The position numbers and the translations under genes were made by a program. A stretch of 64,000 nucleotides of DNA from Cercis canadensis (lineage: Eukaryota > Streptophyta > Magnoliopsida > Fabales > Fabaceae): the NCBI GenBank assembly GCA_003255065.1, contig QAOA01004841.1:221038-285037 (forward strand), read 5' to 3'. The notes beneath the pieces are model-generated. The model saw nothing but the letters and a program-made list of their open reading frames with translations, was not told the DNA's origin and did not search any database. Positions 44,306 through 54,070 of the stretch are shown here, one piece after another (position 1 is the stretch's first letter; each line of letters opens with the position of its first letter).

Positions 44306-44513
44306 GATCCAATAGGGTGCATACCTTACCAGAAGACAATAAATCAGTTAAATGAAGATCAGTGTGTGGATTTGGCTAACAAGCTTGCACTTCAGTACAA
44401 TGCCCGATTGAAGGATTTGGTTGCTGAGCTAAATGACAATCTCCCTGGAGCCACATTTCTCCTTGCAAATGTCTATGATTTAGTTATGGAGCTCATAAAA
44501 AATCATGACAAAA
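44306..44513 (+). pseudogene. GDSL esterase/lipase exon, captured by CACTA 2
   Basis: Reads PIGCIPYQKTINQLNEDQCV, DLANKLALQYNARLKDLVAE, LNDNLPGATFLLANVYDLVM and ELIKNHDK. This is the middle to C-terminal region of the plant GDSL esterase/lipase family (the block after GPIGCIPYQ, before the catalytic Asp-His block), secreted lipid or ester hydrolases. A splice acceptor-like AATAG stands at 44311-44315. The catalytic Ser motif and the final catalytic residues are absent, so no enzyme. The frame runs without a stop into the shared CACTA tail. Confidence 0.8.
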
Positions 44514-44780
44514 TTCTTGTAGTGGCTACACAGTACAATTTGTACAATGTTGTGGCAAAAAAATTGTAAATATCATTACTCTGCAGTGAGTGTAGGTATT
44601 TTCTTGTAGATTATTGATTCTTTTTATTCAATTATTTCTTTGTAATGTAACTCGTCAAATATCTTTATTAATAATAAATTTATTCACTTCAAATATATCT
44701 TTATTTACATTTTACATGTGTAATGTTTTCTTTTGATATATAAGAGAAAGAAACAAACCACTATGTATTATTTAGGAATT
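44514..44780 (+). other. Shared 3' tail of CACTA 2 with polyadenylation signal
   Basis: After a short joint (ILVV) the GDSL frame continues as [14 protein letters not shown] and stops, the same ending in the same frame as the GASA exon in CACTA 1. AATAAA at 44673-44678. Nearly identical to 30889-31160. Confidence 0.65.
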
Positions 44781-44799
44781 TACAAAAAAAAAAAAAACT

Positions 44800-45173
44800 A
44801 TAAGAAAATTCCAATGGAAATTCCATTCCGTAGGAATTTCAAAAACTAAAACCAAAAATTTTTTTTAAAAAAATAATTTTTAAAATATATTAACAATTCC
44901 AACGGTATTTTTTGTTGGAATTTTTCAAAATAATTCCAACAGAATTTTACCGTTAGAATTTCCATTAGAATTTTTCGTTAGAATTTTTTCCTCAAAATTG
45001 AATTCCAACGGTAAAATTCCATTGGAATTTCCGTTGGAATTTCCAATTCCAACAGGCTTGTTTCTAACGACCCAAATTCCGTTAGAATTTCCGTTGGAAT
45101 TCAAAATTCCAACGGAATTTGGCCAAATTCCAACGGAAAAATTCCGTTGGAATCCAGCAATTTTCTTGTAGTG
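44800..45173 (+). repeat. CACTA 2 right subterminal repeats and terminus
   Basis: Dense CCAACGG/CCGTTGG motifs, then the terminus. Identical over the last 25 bp to CACTA 1. Confidence 0.85.
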
Positions 45174-45776
45174 ATTCTTGAAGCCAGAGTGAAGTAGAAA
45201 AGTGTGCAGTTCATGATACCATGCTCTTGGTGCTTGCTTGAGGCCATAGATTGCCTTTCGAAGTTTGCAGACATAAGATGGATGAACTTGATCAACAAAG
45301 CCTGGTGGTTGTTGCATGTAGACATTCTCAGAGAGGTGGCCTTGGAGGAAGGCGTTGTTGACATCAACTTGTCATAAAGACCAACCCCAAGATACAGCAA
45401 TGCTGAGGACAACCCAAACAGTGGTTGGTTTTACGACAGGACTGAAGGTTTCTAGATAATCGACTCCTGATCTTTAATGAAAGCCTTTTGCAACCAAATG
45501 TGCTTTGAACCTGTCAATAGAGCCATCAGAGTTACGTTTAATTCGAAAGATCCATTTACACCCAACTATATTCTGTGTGGACTCAGGTCGAACAAGTTCC
45601 CATGTTCCATTTCTAACTAGGGCATCACACTCTTCTGACATTGCTTTGCGCCACTTTGGATCTAAAAGGGCTTTAGTCACGGTTGTTGGTTCAAGGTCGT
45701 TGGATTTTGAGAGTTGGGTATTGAGGTTCATCTTGGGTTTTGTTTTGTGAATGTGGTTCTTTGATCGGGTGGTCAT
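45174..45776 (-). pseudogene. Copia reverse transcriptase, first part
   Basis: Minus-strand frames 45474-45776 (DPKWRKAMSEECDALVRNGT, WELVRPESTQNIVGCKWIFR) and, after a shift, the region 45174-45412 ([40 protein letters not shown]). Together the start of copia reverse transcriptase up to the CACTA 2 insertion point. The shift near 45470 makes it non-functional. Confidence 0.8.
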
Positions 45777-46043
45777 TGGGTGAGTAGGAAGTGGATGAGT
45801 TTTGGTTGGTTAAGGAGGAGGTAATGATTGGATAGGTGGTGGGGTTGGATTGGTGGGTGGAGCTTGTACTGAGGGTTGTATTGGAGCTGCACTTGGTGGT
45901 TGCTGAGGAACAATGACTTCAGATGGCATACTGAGTGGCGGTGGGGTAGATGATGAGATGACTATAAGTGGTGCAGGAATCCAAGTGGTGATGGGGTTGG
46001 AAGGAGGACAAGAAGTCTGACTAGATAGTGAGGAATAGGGAAA
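45777..46043 (-). other. Copia linker between integrase and reverse transcriptase
   Basis: Pro/Ser/Thr-rich linker coding in other copia elements; here broken by stops. Confidence 0.5.
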
Positions 46044-46850
46044 CTAAGACTCAACAAATTTGACATGTCTTGAGACATAGACTTTGGAGGTTAAAGGATC
46101 AAGGCAGTAATATGCACTTTGAGTGAGTGAGTATCCAAGGAAAACACATGGCTTGGACCGTGGTTCAAGTTTGTGTGATGTGTAAGGTCTAAGCCAAGGG
46201 TAGCATAAGCAGCCAAAGACCTTTAACTTAGAATAATTAGGTGCTGTCAGAAATATTTTTTGGTACGGTGAGGAGAGATTTAAAGTGGGAGTGGGCATTC
46301 TATTGATGAGGTAAATGGCTGTGGCAAAGGCATAAGTCCAGTAGGAATGGGGTAGAGAAGCATGAGTAAGTAGTGCAAGGCTTGTTTCAACTATATGGAG
46401 ATGTCTTCTTTCGGAGTATCCATTGTGTTCAGGTGTATGAGGTGGAGTGGTGAGATGAGAGATACCATTAGTGGAAAGAAAAGTAGAGAGAGAGATATAC
46501 TCACCACCATTGTCAGAGTAAAAAGTTTTTATGGTGGACTGGAAGTGTTTTTCTACAATGGCTTTAAATTTTATAAAGACTTCTTTGACATCAGATTTGT
46601 TTTTAAGTGGGTAAAACCATATGTATTTAGTGAAGTGATCAATGAATATGACATAGTATTTAAACCCATTATGTGAGAAAATTGGAAAGGTCCAGACATC
46701 GGAAAATATGATTTCAAGAGGTCGAGTAGAGATAATTGTAGAGCTAGAGAAAGGCAATTTGTGACTTTTATTGCAAAGACAAGCATTACATGAGAAATCT
46801 GGAGATAGAGAGGAAGAGATGCCTAAGTGATTTGTAGAAACAATATGTTT
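46044..46850 (-). pseudogene. Copia integrase core
   Basis: An open frame of 237 codons with PLEIIFSDVWTFPI (first D), KTFYSDNGGEYISL (second D) and TPEHNGYSERRHLHIVET (E), the D-D-E catalytic triad, followed by the copia-typical KLKVFGCLCYPWLRPY and PCVFLGYSLTQSAYYC. The zinc-binding start lies just upstream in another frame (NACLCNKSHK near 46770). Well preserved. Confidence 0.85.
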
Positions 46851-46877
46851 GAGAATTGGAAAAGCAGGATGTCCTAA

Positions 46878-47240
46878 TCAGTGGTGCCAGTCGATGGAAT
46901 TGGTCTTTGTTGTGGAGAAAGCAATCAAAAGGGAGGAGGTTGGCCACTCATATACACCATCTTTAGTCCGTCCCATCAGTAGTGTTTCCCCAGTTTGAAG
47001 TGCCTTCACAAGAAAAGTAGATGGTAAGAACTCTATGGAAACATTGTTAGAATGACAAAATTGTGATATGGAGATTAAGTTCTTTTTCATGGTTGGAACA
47101 CAGAGAACGTTGTTTAATGTAAAGTTATTGTGAGGAGTTTTGAGAATGGTTGAACCAATGTGGGTGATGGGGAGATTTGATCCATCTCCAATCATGATAT
47201 CATCAGTGCCACTGTATGGAGCATGCAAGGAGAGGTTGCT
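46878..47240 (-). pseudogene. Copia protease end and pre-integrase domain
   Basis: Reads DDIMIGDGSNLPITHIGST, NFTLNNVLCVPTMKKNLIS and VKALQTGETLLMGRTKDGVY, the second half of copia protease and the pre-integrase domain. The active-site segment (LLDNGASHHV type) lies just upstream around 47250-47290 in a shifted frame. Confidence 0.75.
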
Positions 47241-48275
47241 CAGATCAGATGTGACATGGTGTGATGCACCATTGTCCAGAAGCCAGGATGGTGTGTTGGC
47301 GTTATTGGTGGCAAGGTGTGCTTGAGGTTGCCATGGTGTGCCTTGTTGGAAAGAGCTGGATGTGGGGGAAGGGTGAACTGGTATGAGACGAAAAGAGGGA
47401 CACCGTTTGGCAGTGTGACCCTAAATCCTGCATATTTGGCAATGTCCAAGGTATGGTTTTGGAGGTGGACGAGGTCCTTGTGTTGCATGGGGTCCTGCAT
47501 GGTTGGCAGTTGATGGGCGGTTGGTTGAGTTGAAGGATGGGCGCCAGTTGGTGGTGGTTTTGTCTTACGTTTATGAAGGACGCCAATATTTGGTGTTGTT
47601 TCTGTATGTGGGATTTGCAGTGGCAGGAAAATGGTGTGGCTCTGGTAGGATGGATTGAAGAGAGGCTTCAAAATTGAGTAGTTTTTCATGAAGTTCTTCA
47701 AACAAAATAGAAGTATCTCTTGCTTGGACTGCTCGGACTAATTCTTTGTAGTCATCACCGAGACCATCGAGGATTTTGTCTGTGATTTCTTCTTCATGAA
47801 GTGATGCTCCAAGAAGAGCAAGGTCATCTGCTCGAGTTTTGATTGTCTGCATAAACTCAGTGATGCCAAGGGAGTCTTTGGTGGTATTTTTTAGTTGGTT
47901 TTTTATTTGTTTAATATGACCACGAGATGGCTTAGCATAGGTGGTGGCCTGAGCGATGAAGGGGATGATGGTGGGTGAGATGGAGCCAATAATGGCGTTA
48001 AGGATCAGTTGATCTTGTCTGGTCCATAGAGTATAACTGGGATTGTGTCTGGTGGTATTTGCTTGGGTCAAGGTGGCTGGTGGACATGGTTTGGAGCCAT
48101 CAACGTAACCAAAAATGTCATATCCAATGAAAAGGGTTTGGAACTGCAGTTTCCAAGAGAGATAGTTGGTAGAGGTAAGTTTGAGAGGTGCTTGAGCAGC
48201 AACATTGATGCTTATGAGAGTTTGGTGTAGTTCATTGGTATTGAGGATAATTGATTGGTTAGTTTCGGCGTCCAT
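47241..48275 (-). pseudogene. Copia gag with zinc knuckle, frameshifted
   Basis: Start ATG at 48275 (MDAETNQSIILNTNELHQ). The Gag core 47571-48275 reads KLTSTNYLSWKLQFQTLF, DQLILNAIIGSISPTIIPFI and KILDGLGDDYKELVRAVQAR, as in RE1-type copia elements. A frameshift near 47600-47700 moves into 47240-47701. A zinc knuckle C-QI-C-RI*-GHTAKR-C is visible near 47400-47450 but contains a stop. Confidence 0.8.
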
Positions 48276-48349
48276 GAGTGCTGAAGAGCAAGGGAAGAGG
48301 AAAGAAGAGAAAAAAAAAATTGGATCGACTTATGCTACTTCTAGCAGTA

Positions 48350-48361
48350 GCTCTGATACCG
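48350..48361 (-). promoter_or_regulatory. Primer binding site of copia element
   Basis: Minus strand GGTATCAGAGC next to the LTR; initiator tRNA-Met type. Confidence 0.8.
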
Positions 48362-48635
48362 TAAAAGGTTAAAGAATTCCACACTTTTCCATTTACACTG
48401 TGCAGCATTTAAATATACAACCACGGTAACAAACTTGTGGTGGAGATCCTAAAATATAGACGGATTTGAAAGTGTTTCTTGAGTCTACGGTACAGCTATT
48501 CTGAAAAAGGATTACCTTCTTATCTGTACAACTGATTTTAAAATATAAAAAATGAGGACCACGTGCTGTTACGTTATCTGTATAACCAATTTAAAATTAG
48601 AGAAACTGAGGTAATGTTTCCTATGACTTCGGATA
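48362..48635 (-). repeat. Copia 5' LTR (plus-strand right)
   Basis: Begins TAAAAGGTTAAAGAATTCC and ends CTATGACTTCGGATA; partner of 39130-39403. Confidence 0.9.
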
Positions 48636-48640
48636 ATAAC

Positions 48641-48757
48641 TAATACTGACATTAAGAATTTGATAATATCAAGTCGAAAGTGTAAGGACCTCTTTAAATA
48701 GAATTGAATTGTAGAATTTTCGCTAAAACTATAGAGACTCATAGCAATGGCAGAATC
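48641..48757 (-). repeat. Right inverted arm, outer part
   Basis: Reverse complement resembles 38160-38280. The inner part of the arm is 38975-39129. Confidence 0.65.
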
Positions 48758-49704
48758 GAGAAACTTTTATTAAAATATTTATATTAACATGACATTATAT
48801 TTTAGCAGTAAAAGGTTATATATTTTTCAAATTAATTTAAGAATATAATAGCTAAGAAGAAATTTAATTTTTTGATTATATAATAGTTAACTAGAGATTC
48901 TAAGATCATACAAAATACCAACTCAACCAAATATATCACATAGACAAAATTGCAATTTTTTTAATTTCTTAAAGAAACAAAGAATAAAGAGCCATTGACA
49001 TTAATTTGTCATATTCATGTAAACTACAAACAAACAAAATATATAACTAAAAAAAGGACTTTTGTATTTTTATTAAAGTTTGCATCTTCCTAGAAAGGGA
49101 ATTTTTTTCTAAAAGGAATTATGCTAAGACAAAATATAATAAATATAAGAAAAGAGAAATTATAAAATGGCTAGTAAGATACTAAAATTAAAGATTGAGG
49201 AGTTTCAATAAGGTTTTTTTAAAAGAAAAAATATAGATTAGTATGTTTGTAAAAACTAAAAGTAAATTATTTTTCTTTTTGAGTTGTGTACTTCTTACTT
49301 GTGACTAAAAATAATTATTTTTCTCTCTCTAACTTCACATATGAAAGGACTTTAAAATATTGTCACAATAATATAGTAGTGGGGCTGTGGAGCGAGAGCA
49401 ATATTTTAATGAGAACAAACTAATATAAATAGTAGAGACAATGGTTATAATTATATATACATTATATATATACACCTTTGAACGTGGATCTGCCAATGAC
49501 CCAGAGCATAATTAAACTTAAACAAAATAAACCCATGGGTTCCAAGCCCATAAATATCCCACCCCAATATATGATTATTGTTGAGCCAGCATGCCCTCCA
49601 AGGGAGAGAAAAAAAAAAAACAAACAAACAAACAACTAGATCCTAAACCAGAATACAACACAAACTGCTTAGCTAGAGAGAATGTTTTTTGGTGTACTAG
49701 CTGA
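48758..49704. other. AT-rich intergenic DNA downstream of the receptor gene
   Basis: No gene seen. Contains an (AT)-rich stretch at 49440-49475. The receptor gene's 3' untranslated region should lie at the right edge. Confidence 0.5.
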
Positions 49705-52653
49705 TTACAAAGGTAACGAAGGAGATCTTGGATGGCTTTCTGGGTGGTTATTTCCTTCATTTGTTGAGCCAGAATCCCTTCCATTTATAGAACCATCCTC
49801 TGAGTGATTGACTTTTTTAGAACTTGAGGAGAATATATATCTTTGGCTGCAAATTTTGGCCAGCATAACAGACCTTTGCCAAATACACCTTTCAGAGACT
49901 GGCAAAGCTAGCAAGATAAGGGATCCAGTGATCATGAACAGGCCTGCAAAGCTCTGTGTGGTGAGGCTGGGAGTGTCTGCATATATTTGGTCATCCTGAT
50001 CTTGGAGATCATCATGACTGATGCCAAAGTATTTTTCTTCTATCAGATCCATTGTTGGACCCTGAGTGACATTTAATATGGCTCTTGAGAAGTAAGAAGT
50101 TAGGTTGGATTCTATTGGGAATGCCTGAAAAATAGGGCATTAGGCATTCAAATGTCAAAAGTCTTAACTAAAATTAAACTAAACTCCAATATATCTATAT
50201 ATTAGCAGTATAGAAGGAATCCAATAGGAAGCATTAGACATGCATGGTAACATTTATATTAGAAATTCTAATTAATGCTCCTTAGATATACTCTATAGTA
50301 CTAAATAGCCTATGGTCAAGTGGTACTAGAGTTATCCTTAGGATTTGTGAGATTTATAATCAAATCTAGAATTGTAGCCAAAATTCCAAAAATAATAAAA
50401 AAAAAAAAACAATATAGTTTATAGAGACTTACAAAACCAAAACCATTGGTGCGATAGGTAGGTCCAGCCATCATATACTTTGAACGATATTTTTTTAGGA
50501 AGACCTTAATGTAGGGTAATTCATCAAAAATAGCAGCAACACCTCCTTTGCGAGTTCCATTTTTTAAGGTGTCACAATATTGTTCAATCCTCGAGTATTC
50601 TCGAAGCCTTGATTCATCGAACTTTAAGTGATCTATTAATAAATCCCTTACAAAAGAACCTTCTTGGTATCCAACATTTTCTTGGTTTCTTTTCAGACTA
50701 TTCACGGTAGGGTAACTTGGCTTTAGTTGATCTAATGTCAAGATTGACGACAAACTTGCTGTGTAGCTTTGCATGAGGACGAAAGCCAACCCTAACCACA
50801 CCACCAGTACAAACCAAGAGCATTTCTTGGCAACCGATTCTCCTAGAAAATAAAGTAATGAAATCAGTACAAGAGTGCATATCATTCTATTCTTTGTATA
50901 TATGTAGTAACTTTTAGACTGAATATTTTGGTATTGCTTTTTCAATAGGCGCTTGTACAGTGTTTTTTTTTTTTTTCTTTGGCTACATAAATACAATGGG
51001 GAGGGAGGAATTTACACTCTCACACATTGGGCGAGGGGCAAGGGATGGACACCCTCTCCTCATGACATTTTTTTAACAAATTTTTATTAATTGAACATTA
51101 AAATGCCAATAAAGTAGCTTTTGGTAAGCAGTTACTAATTAAACAACAACTTTTGACCAGGTTATAAATTTTAAAAGCTTTTATTTAAGTTCTTTTTTGC
51201 AAGTTTTGTAACAGATCAGTTATAATCTACTGGTTCTTAATAAATTCAAGATCATATACAGTTAATTGCTTCTTTTCTTCTTTCTTTTTTCTTAAGTATA
51301 ATTGCTTCTTTACTTTCTTGTGCAAAGTAATTATAAAACTCATTTGGAAAAAAAAAAGTAATCATAAAACTATCTTTGAACATTTCCATTGTAAGTAATC
51401 AAGGCGCAGTGTTCTTCAACAAGAATTTATGAAATTGATTATTTGCATAGAACATCAAATTTGGAAATAAGTGCAAGGAATGATTAATTGGTTCATCATA
51501 AACTAATATGGCGGAACAAAAGAATATACAAATAATTAAGAGCAGGTTTGAAAAATCAAAACCATTTTAATTTATTACAACAAATTATTCATAGTTGAAA
51601 TTAATTAACATATGGTTTGCAGGAGATATGGAGATTGAGCTTCCGTGCTATCATATTAAAAAAAATTAAATGATGTATCCGCTTTAATGTTTGCACTTCA
51701 ATTATTTATTCATTTTTGTTTTTTGTAGAAAAAAAGAAAAGAAAGAAAGAACATCTGAAAGAGATAATTAAATTAACTTTAAAGGATTAGGGATTAAAGC
51801 TTACTTTCAGGATGCACAGCTTGAGCTAGAGGAAGACATAAGATTGATGCTCCAATAAGTTGTGTTTGACCTGTTGAATATTGAATTCCTGCTTCTTTAT
51901 TTGCATTACGTTCCATAAACAATATTGTGACTCCTATAAAGACACAAAATAAAATGATGGACAGCCAAAGATCCCAACTAAATGGCCGCAGAAAGATCCA
52001 CATATCTAAGTGGCGACCATGTCGAACTTGTGTAAGCATCCTCACACTTGATTCTGCATATGGTAACGTAAAATCCACATAGGTTGACCGGTTCGCCACA
52101 ATAGCTACATCACCCACCACAGCATCATACTTTTCATAAAAGAAGAAGAAGAATTCAATAAACATCAGCTTTAACATTGTATACAAAGCAAATAATACGT
52201 GCATAAAATTAAAGAGAAAAAACGCACAAAATCCATAGACCTAAAATATAAATTATCCTATGTAGATATGTGGGAGATGTAACAGTGCATGAGATTACTT
52301 CGTCTAACCTTTTTTTCAGGAATCTGTTCCAGAAGTTTGTTGTAATCGCCAGCACTCTTCCCCTCTCTGTCTACAAAAGCTTCAAACTCATAAGAAACAA
52401 GCAAACCTAACCCTCGCAGATAAGCTACTGCAGCATTGAAAACGTCAATTGAGTACACAGTAACCTGGTTCTGTATCGTCTGGTTTGTACTATTCAGTTT
52501 TACATTCACAAACTGCGTGAAACCAGACGGCTTGGGTACCCCAATTATCAACATCTTGCCTCCTAAAAGTGGAGCACTGGCCCCTACCCCAAACTGAGCA
52601 ACTAAGAAGGAAAGCAAAGAGAAAAGGTAGACATAATAGTATGACTTTGCCAT
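49705..52653 (-). CDS. Glutamate receptor-like channel without amino-terminal domain (4 exons)
   Basis: Exons on the minus strand: 52309-52653, 51805-52129, 50433-50842, 49705-50124; all borders GT/AG, total 1500 nt, 499 codons plus stop, no break. Residues 1-26 are a signal peptide (YVYLFSLLSFLVAQFGVGAS). The ligand-binding half S1 follows at once (MLIIGVPKPSGFTQFV; YDAVVGDVAIVANRSTYVDF). Membrane segment M1 is about 169-187, the pore loop about 205-217, M3 about 232-254 ending in SYTASLSSILTLDQL (the gating motif), S2 is 255-415 (VAAIFDELPYIKVFL), M4 418-437, then a cytosolic tail rich in Ser. Plant glutamate receptor-like channels conduct Ca2+ and cations on amino-acid binding and are usually about 900 residues with a Venus-flytrap amino-terminal domain. 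That domain is absent and the signal peptide is attached straight to S1. A short, truncated but apparently expressed type, or a decayed gene with a new start. Confidence 0.85.
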
Positions 52654-52691
52654 CTCTCAATTGATCGATAGCTAGCTTTAGTTCCTAGCTG

Positions 52692-52703
52692 TCTTTATAT
52701 AGA
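52692..52703 (-). promoter_or_regulatory. TATA box of the receptor-like gene
   Basis: Minus strand CTATATAAAGAC about 40 bp upstream of the ATG. It would give a very short 5' untranslated region, and it supports the ATG at 52653 as a real first codon. Confidence 0.5.
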
Positions 52704-54070
52704 CCACAGTGTGCTCACCCATTCTTGCATGGATTAAAAAAGGTAAAATATAAAAATATATATAAAAAAGTGAATCATAGAACCCATCTTTTTTTAAAAA
52801 AAAAAGAGAAAAAGAATTAGTTTATATAAAGAAGGGAATGTTGCATGATATTAAAGAGAGGAAAAGCTCTAACTCAGTAGAGTGTAATCATAAGGCTGGT
52901 CTAACCATTAGGTGTGGTTTGAAGCACTAATGGCTAGGGCACGCCGAATGTTGAATGGATATTAGTCTCATCCCAAAGATGTGGAGAATACCTTGTGAGA
53001 AACCAAAAAGCAAAAAAGAGTGGAAATAAGGTATAGCTATTTCACAATTCACAGTACAAAGTTATTATTTTCAATATTATATTTATATTTATAAACTTCT
53101 ATAAATTTATTTTATATACGTTTGAATGGAATAAAAGATATTTTTTGAAGAGAGAAAAAAGGAAACAGAAAAATATTTCTCCAACCTCTATATTAATAGT
53201 ACAGGTATTATGTTTTATAATGTCCATAATTTTTTTTTATTTAAGAAAAGAACAACAGAATATAAAATATCGTCATGTTTTATTTGAAGAAAATGATATA
53301 ATTAACTCAATAATTCAATATCTTTACCAAACAGAATACTTCAACCAGATATTTGGTTAGTTAGACACTTACTCAAGCTTCATATATATATATATATATA
53401 TCTATATCTGTGTGTGTTCAATTCAATTACCAGGAAATTCTGGGTGACAAGGATGATTCAACTTTATTTACACATGCAGAGAAATTATTAGCTAGAATGA
53501 GCAAGATTTATATGTTTTTTTTCTTTGGGAGTAAAAATATTATTCGAATCAATCTCACTATAGTTATCAATAGAATATTTAAAAGATAATATTTGCAACT
53601 GAATAACTTATAAATGATCATTCGTAAAGAGACTATTTGGTATAAAATATAGAAAGCAACTTCAAACAAATATTAACAACCAGATTTTTTTTCCTGGAAT
53701 AATTAGATTTTGATATAGAAATGGCCTTATTGTAATATTTGATGCTGCCATCGAACATCTATATATGGCAGCGTTCATGTCAAGATATAGAGTCAAGATA
53801 TATTTAACTATGACATTACTTAAGCCAAGTCTATAATACCATTGAAGAAAATAGGTAATAATGCATATTAAATATTAAACTCTCATTTATTACAACATAC
53901 TTTAAAACTATATACAATTGTCTGCAAATTACATAATTCATTAATAAATTTAAGCTTCACAAAAAGTAATTAAAATGAGATCATCTAAACTTAAATTTTA
54001 TTAACTATGCAATTTATATAGCAGTGATAGCTTTATGTTCAATAAACTTCAATACCCATTTACATCAATG
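52704..54070. other. Upstream DNA of the receptor gene; duplicated block A at 53345-54060
   Basis: No gene. 53345-54060 resembles pieces of 58575-58795 and 60700-61500 in the same order (for example TTAGTTAGACA...ACTCAAGCTTCAT; CAATCTCACTATAGTTATCA; GTAAAGAGACTATTTGGTAT; AAATATTAAACTCTCATTTA). Contains (TA)n at 53382-53402. Confidence 0.6.

Larger units (their letters stand above)
40470..45173 (+). mobile_element. CACTA transposon 2 carrying exportin-1 and GDSL lipase fragments
   Basis: CACTACAAGAAAA at 40470, TTTTCTTGTAGTG ending 45173, perfect 3-bp target duplication ATT (40467-40469, 45174-45176). Dense CCAACGG/CCGTTGG subterminal repeats on both sides (40495-40710 and 44800-45160). No transposase, so it must have moved with help from another element. 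It carries the upstream region and first exon of exportin-1, an unassigned exon-like piece (41782-41859), a GDSL lipase exon and the tail shared with CACTA 1. It includes an n at 43138 with about 415 bp doubled around it, so the true length is probably near 4.3 kb. Confidence 0.93.
39130..48635 (-). mobile_element. Ty1/copia element, nested, interrupted by CACTA 2
   Basis: LTRs 39130-39403 and 48362-48635 (274 bp each), perfect 5-bp target duplication ATAAC (39125-39129, 48636-48640). Minus orientation by primer site (48350-48361) and polypurine tract (39404-39415). Without CACTA 2 it is about 4.8 kb, the normal size, with gag, protease, integrase, reverse transcriptase and RNase H in copia order. 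The LTRs differ at roughly eight positions by eye. Several stops and shifts. Confidence 0.92.
38160..48757. mobile_element. Element with long inverted arms, interrupted by copia and CACTA 2
   Basis: The left arm 38160-38425 is the imperfect reverse complement of the right arm 38975-39129 plus 48641-48757 (the right arm is split by the copia). Matching landmarks: TATGTGTCTCTATAATTTTT against TATGAGTCTCTATAGTTTTA, TTATAACACCGTTAATGAG against TTATAACACCATTAATTAG, GGTGTGCATATTTGGCAAAAA against the same with A for G, CCAATCAGCAT, and AAACTGAGT(C/T)..TCTTCC. About 550 bp lie between the arms. Without the insertions it is about 1.1 kb. The long arms suggest a Mutator-like or foldback element without transposase. 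The target duplication is unclear. Confidence 0.7.

Noticed and set aside
47140-47513. Plus-strand open frames
   Set aside because: Antisense shadows of the copia gag and protease region.
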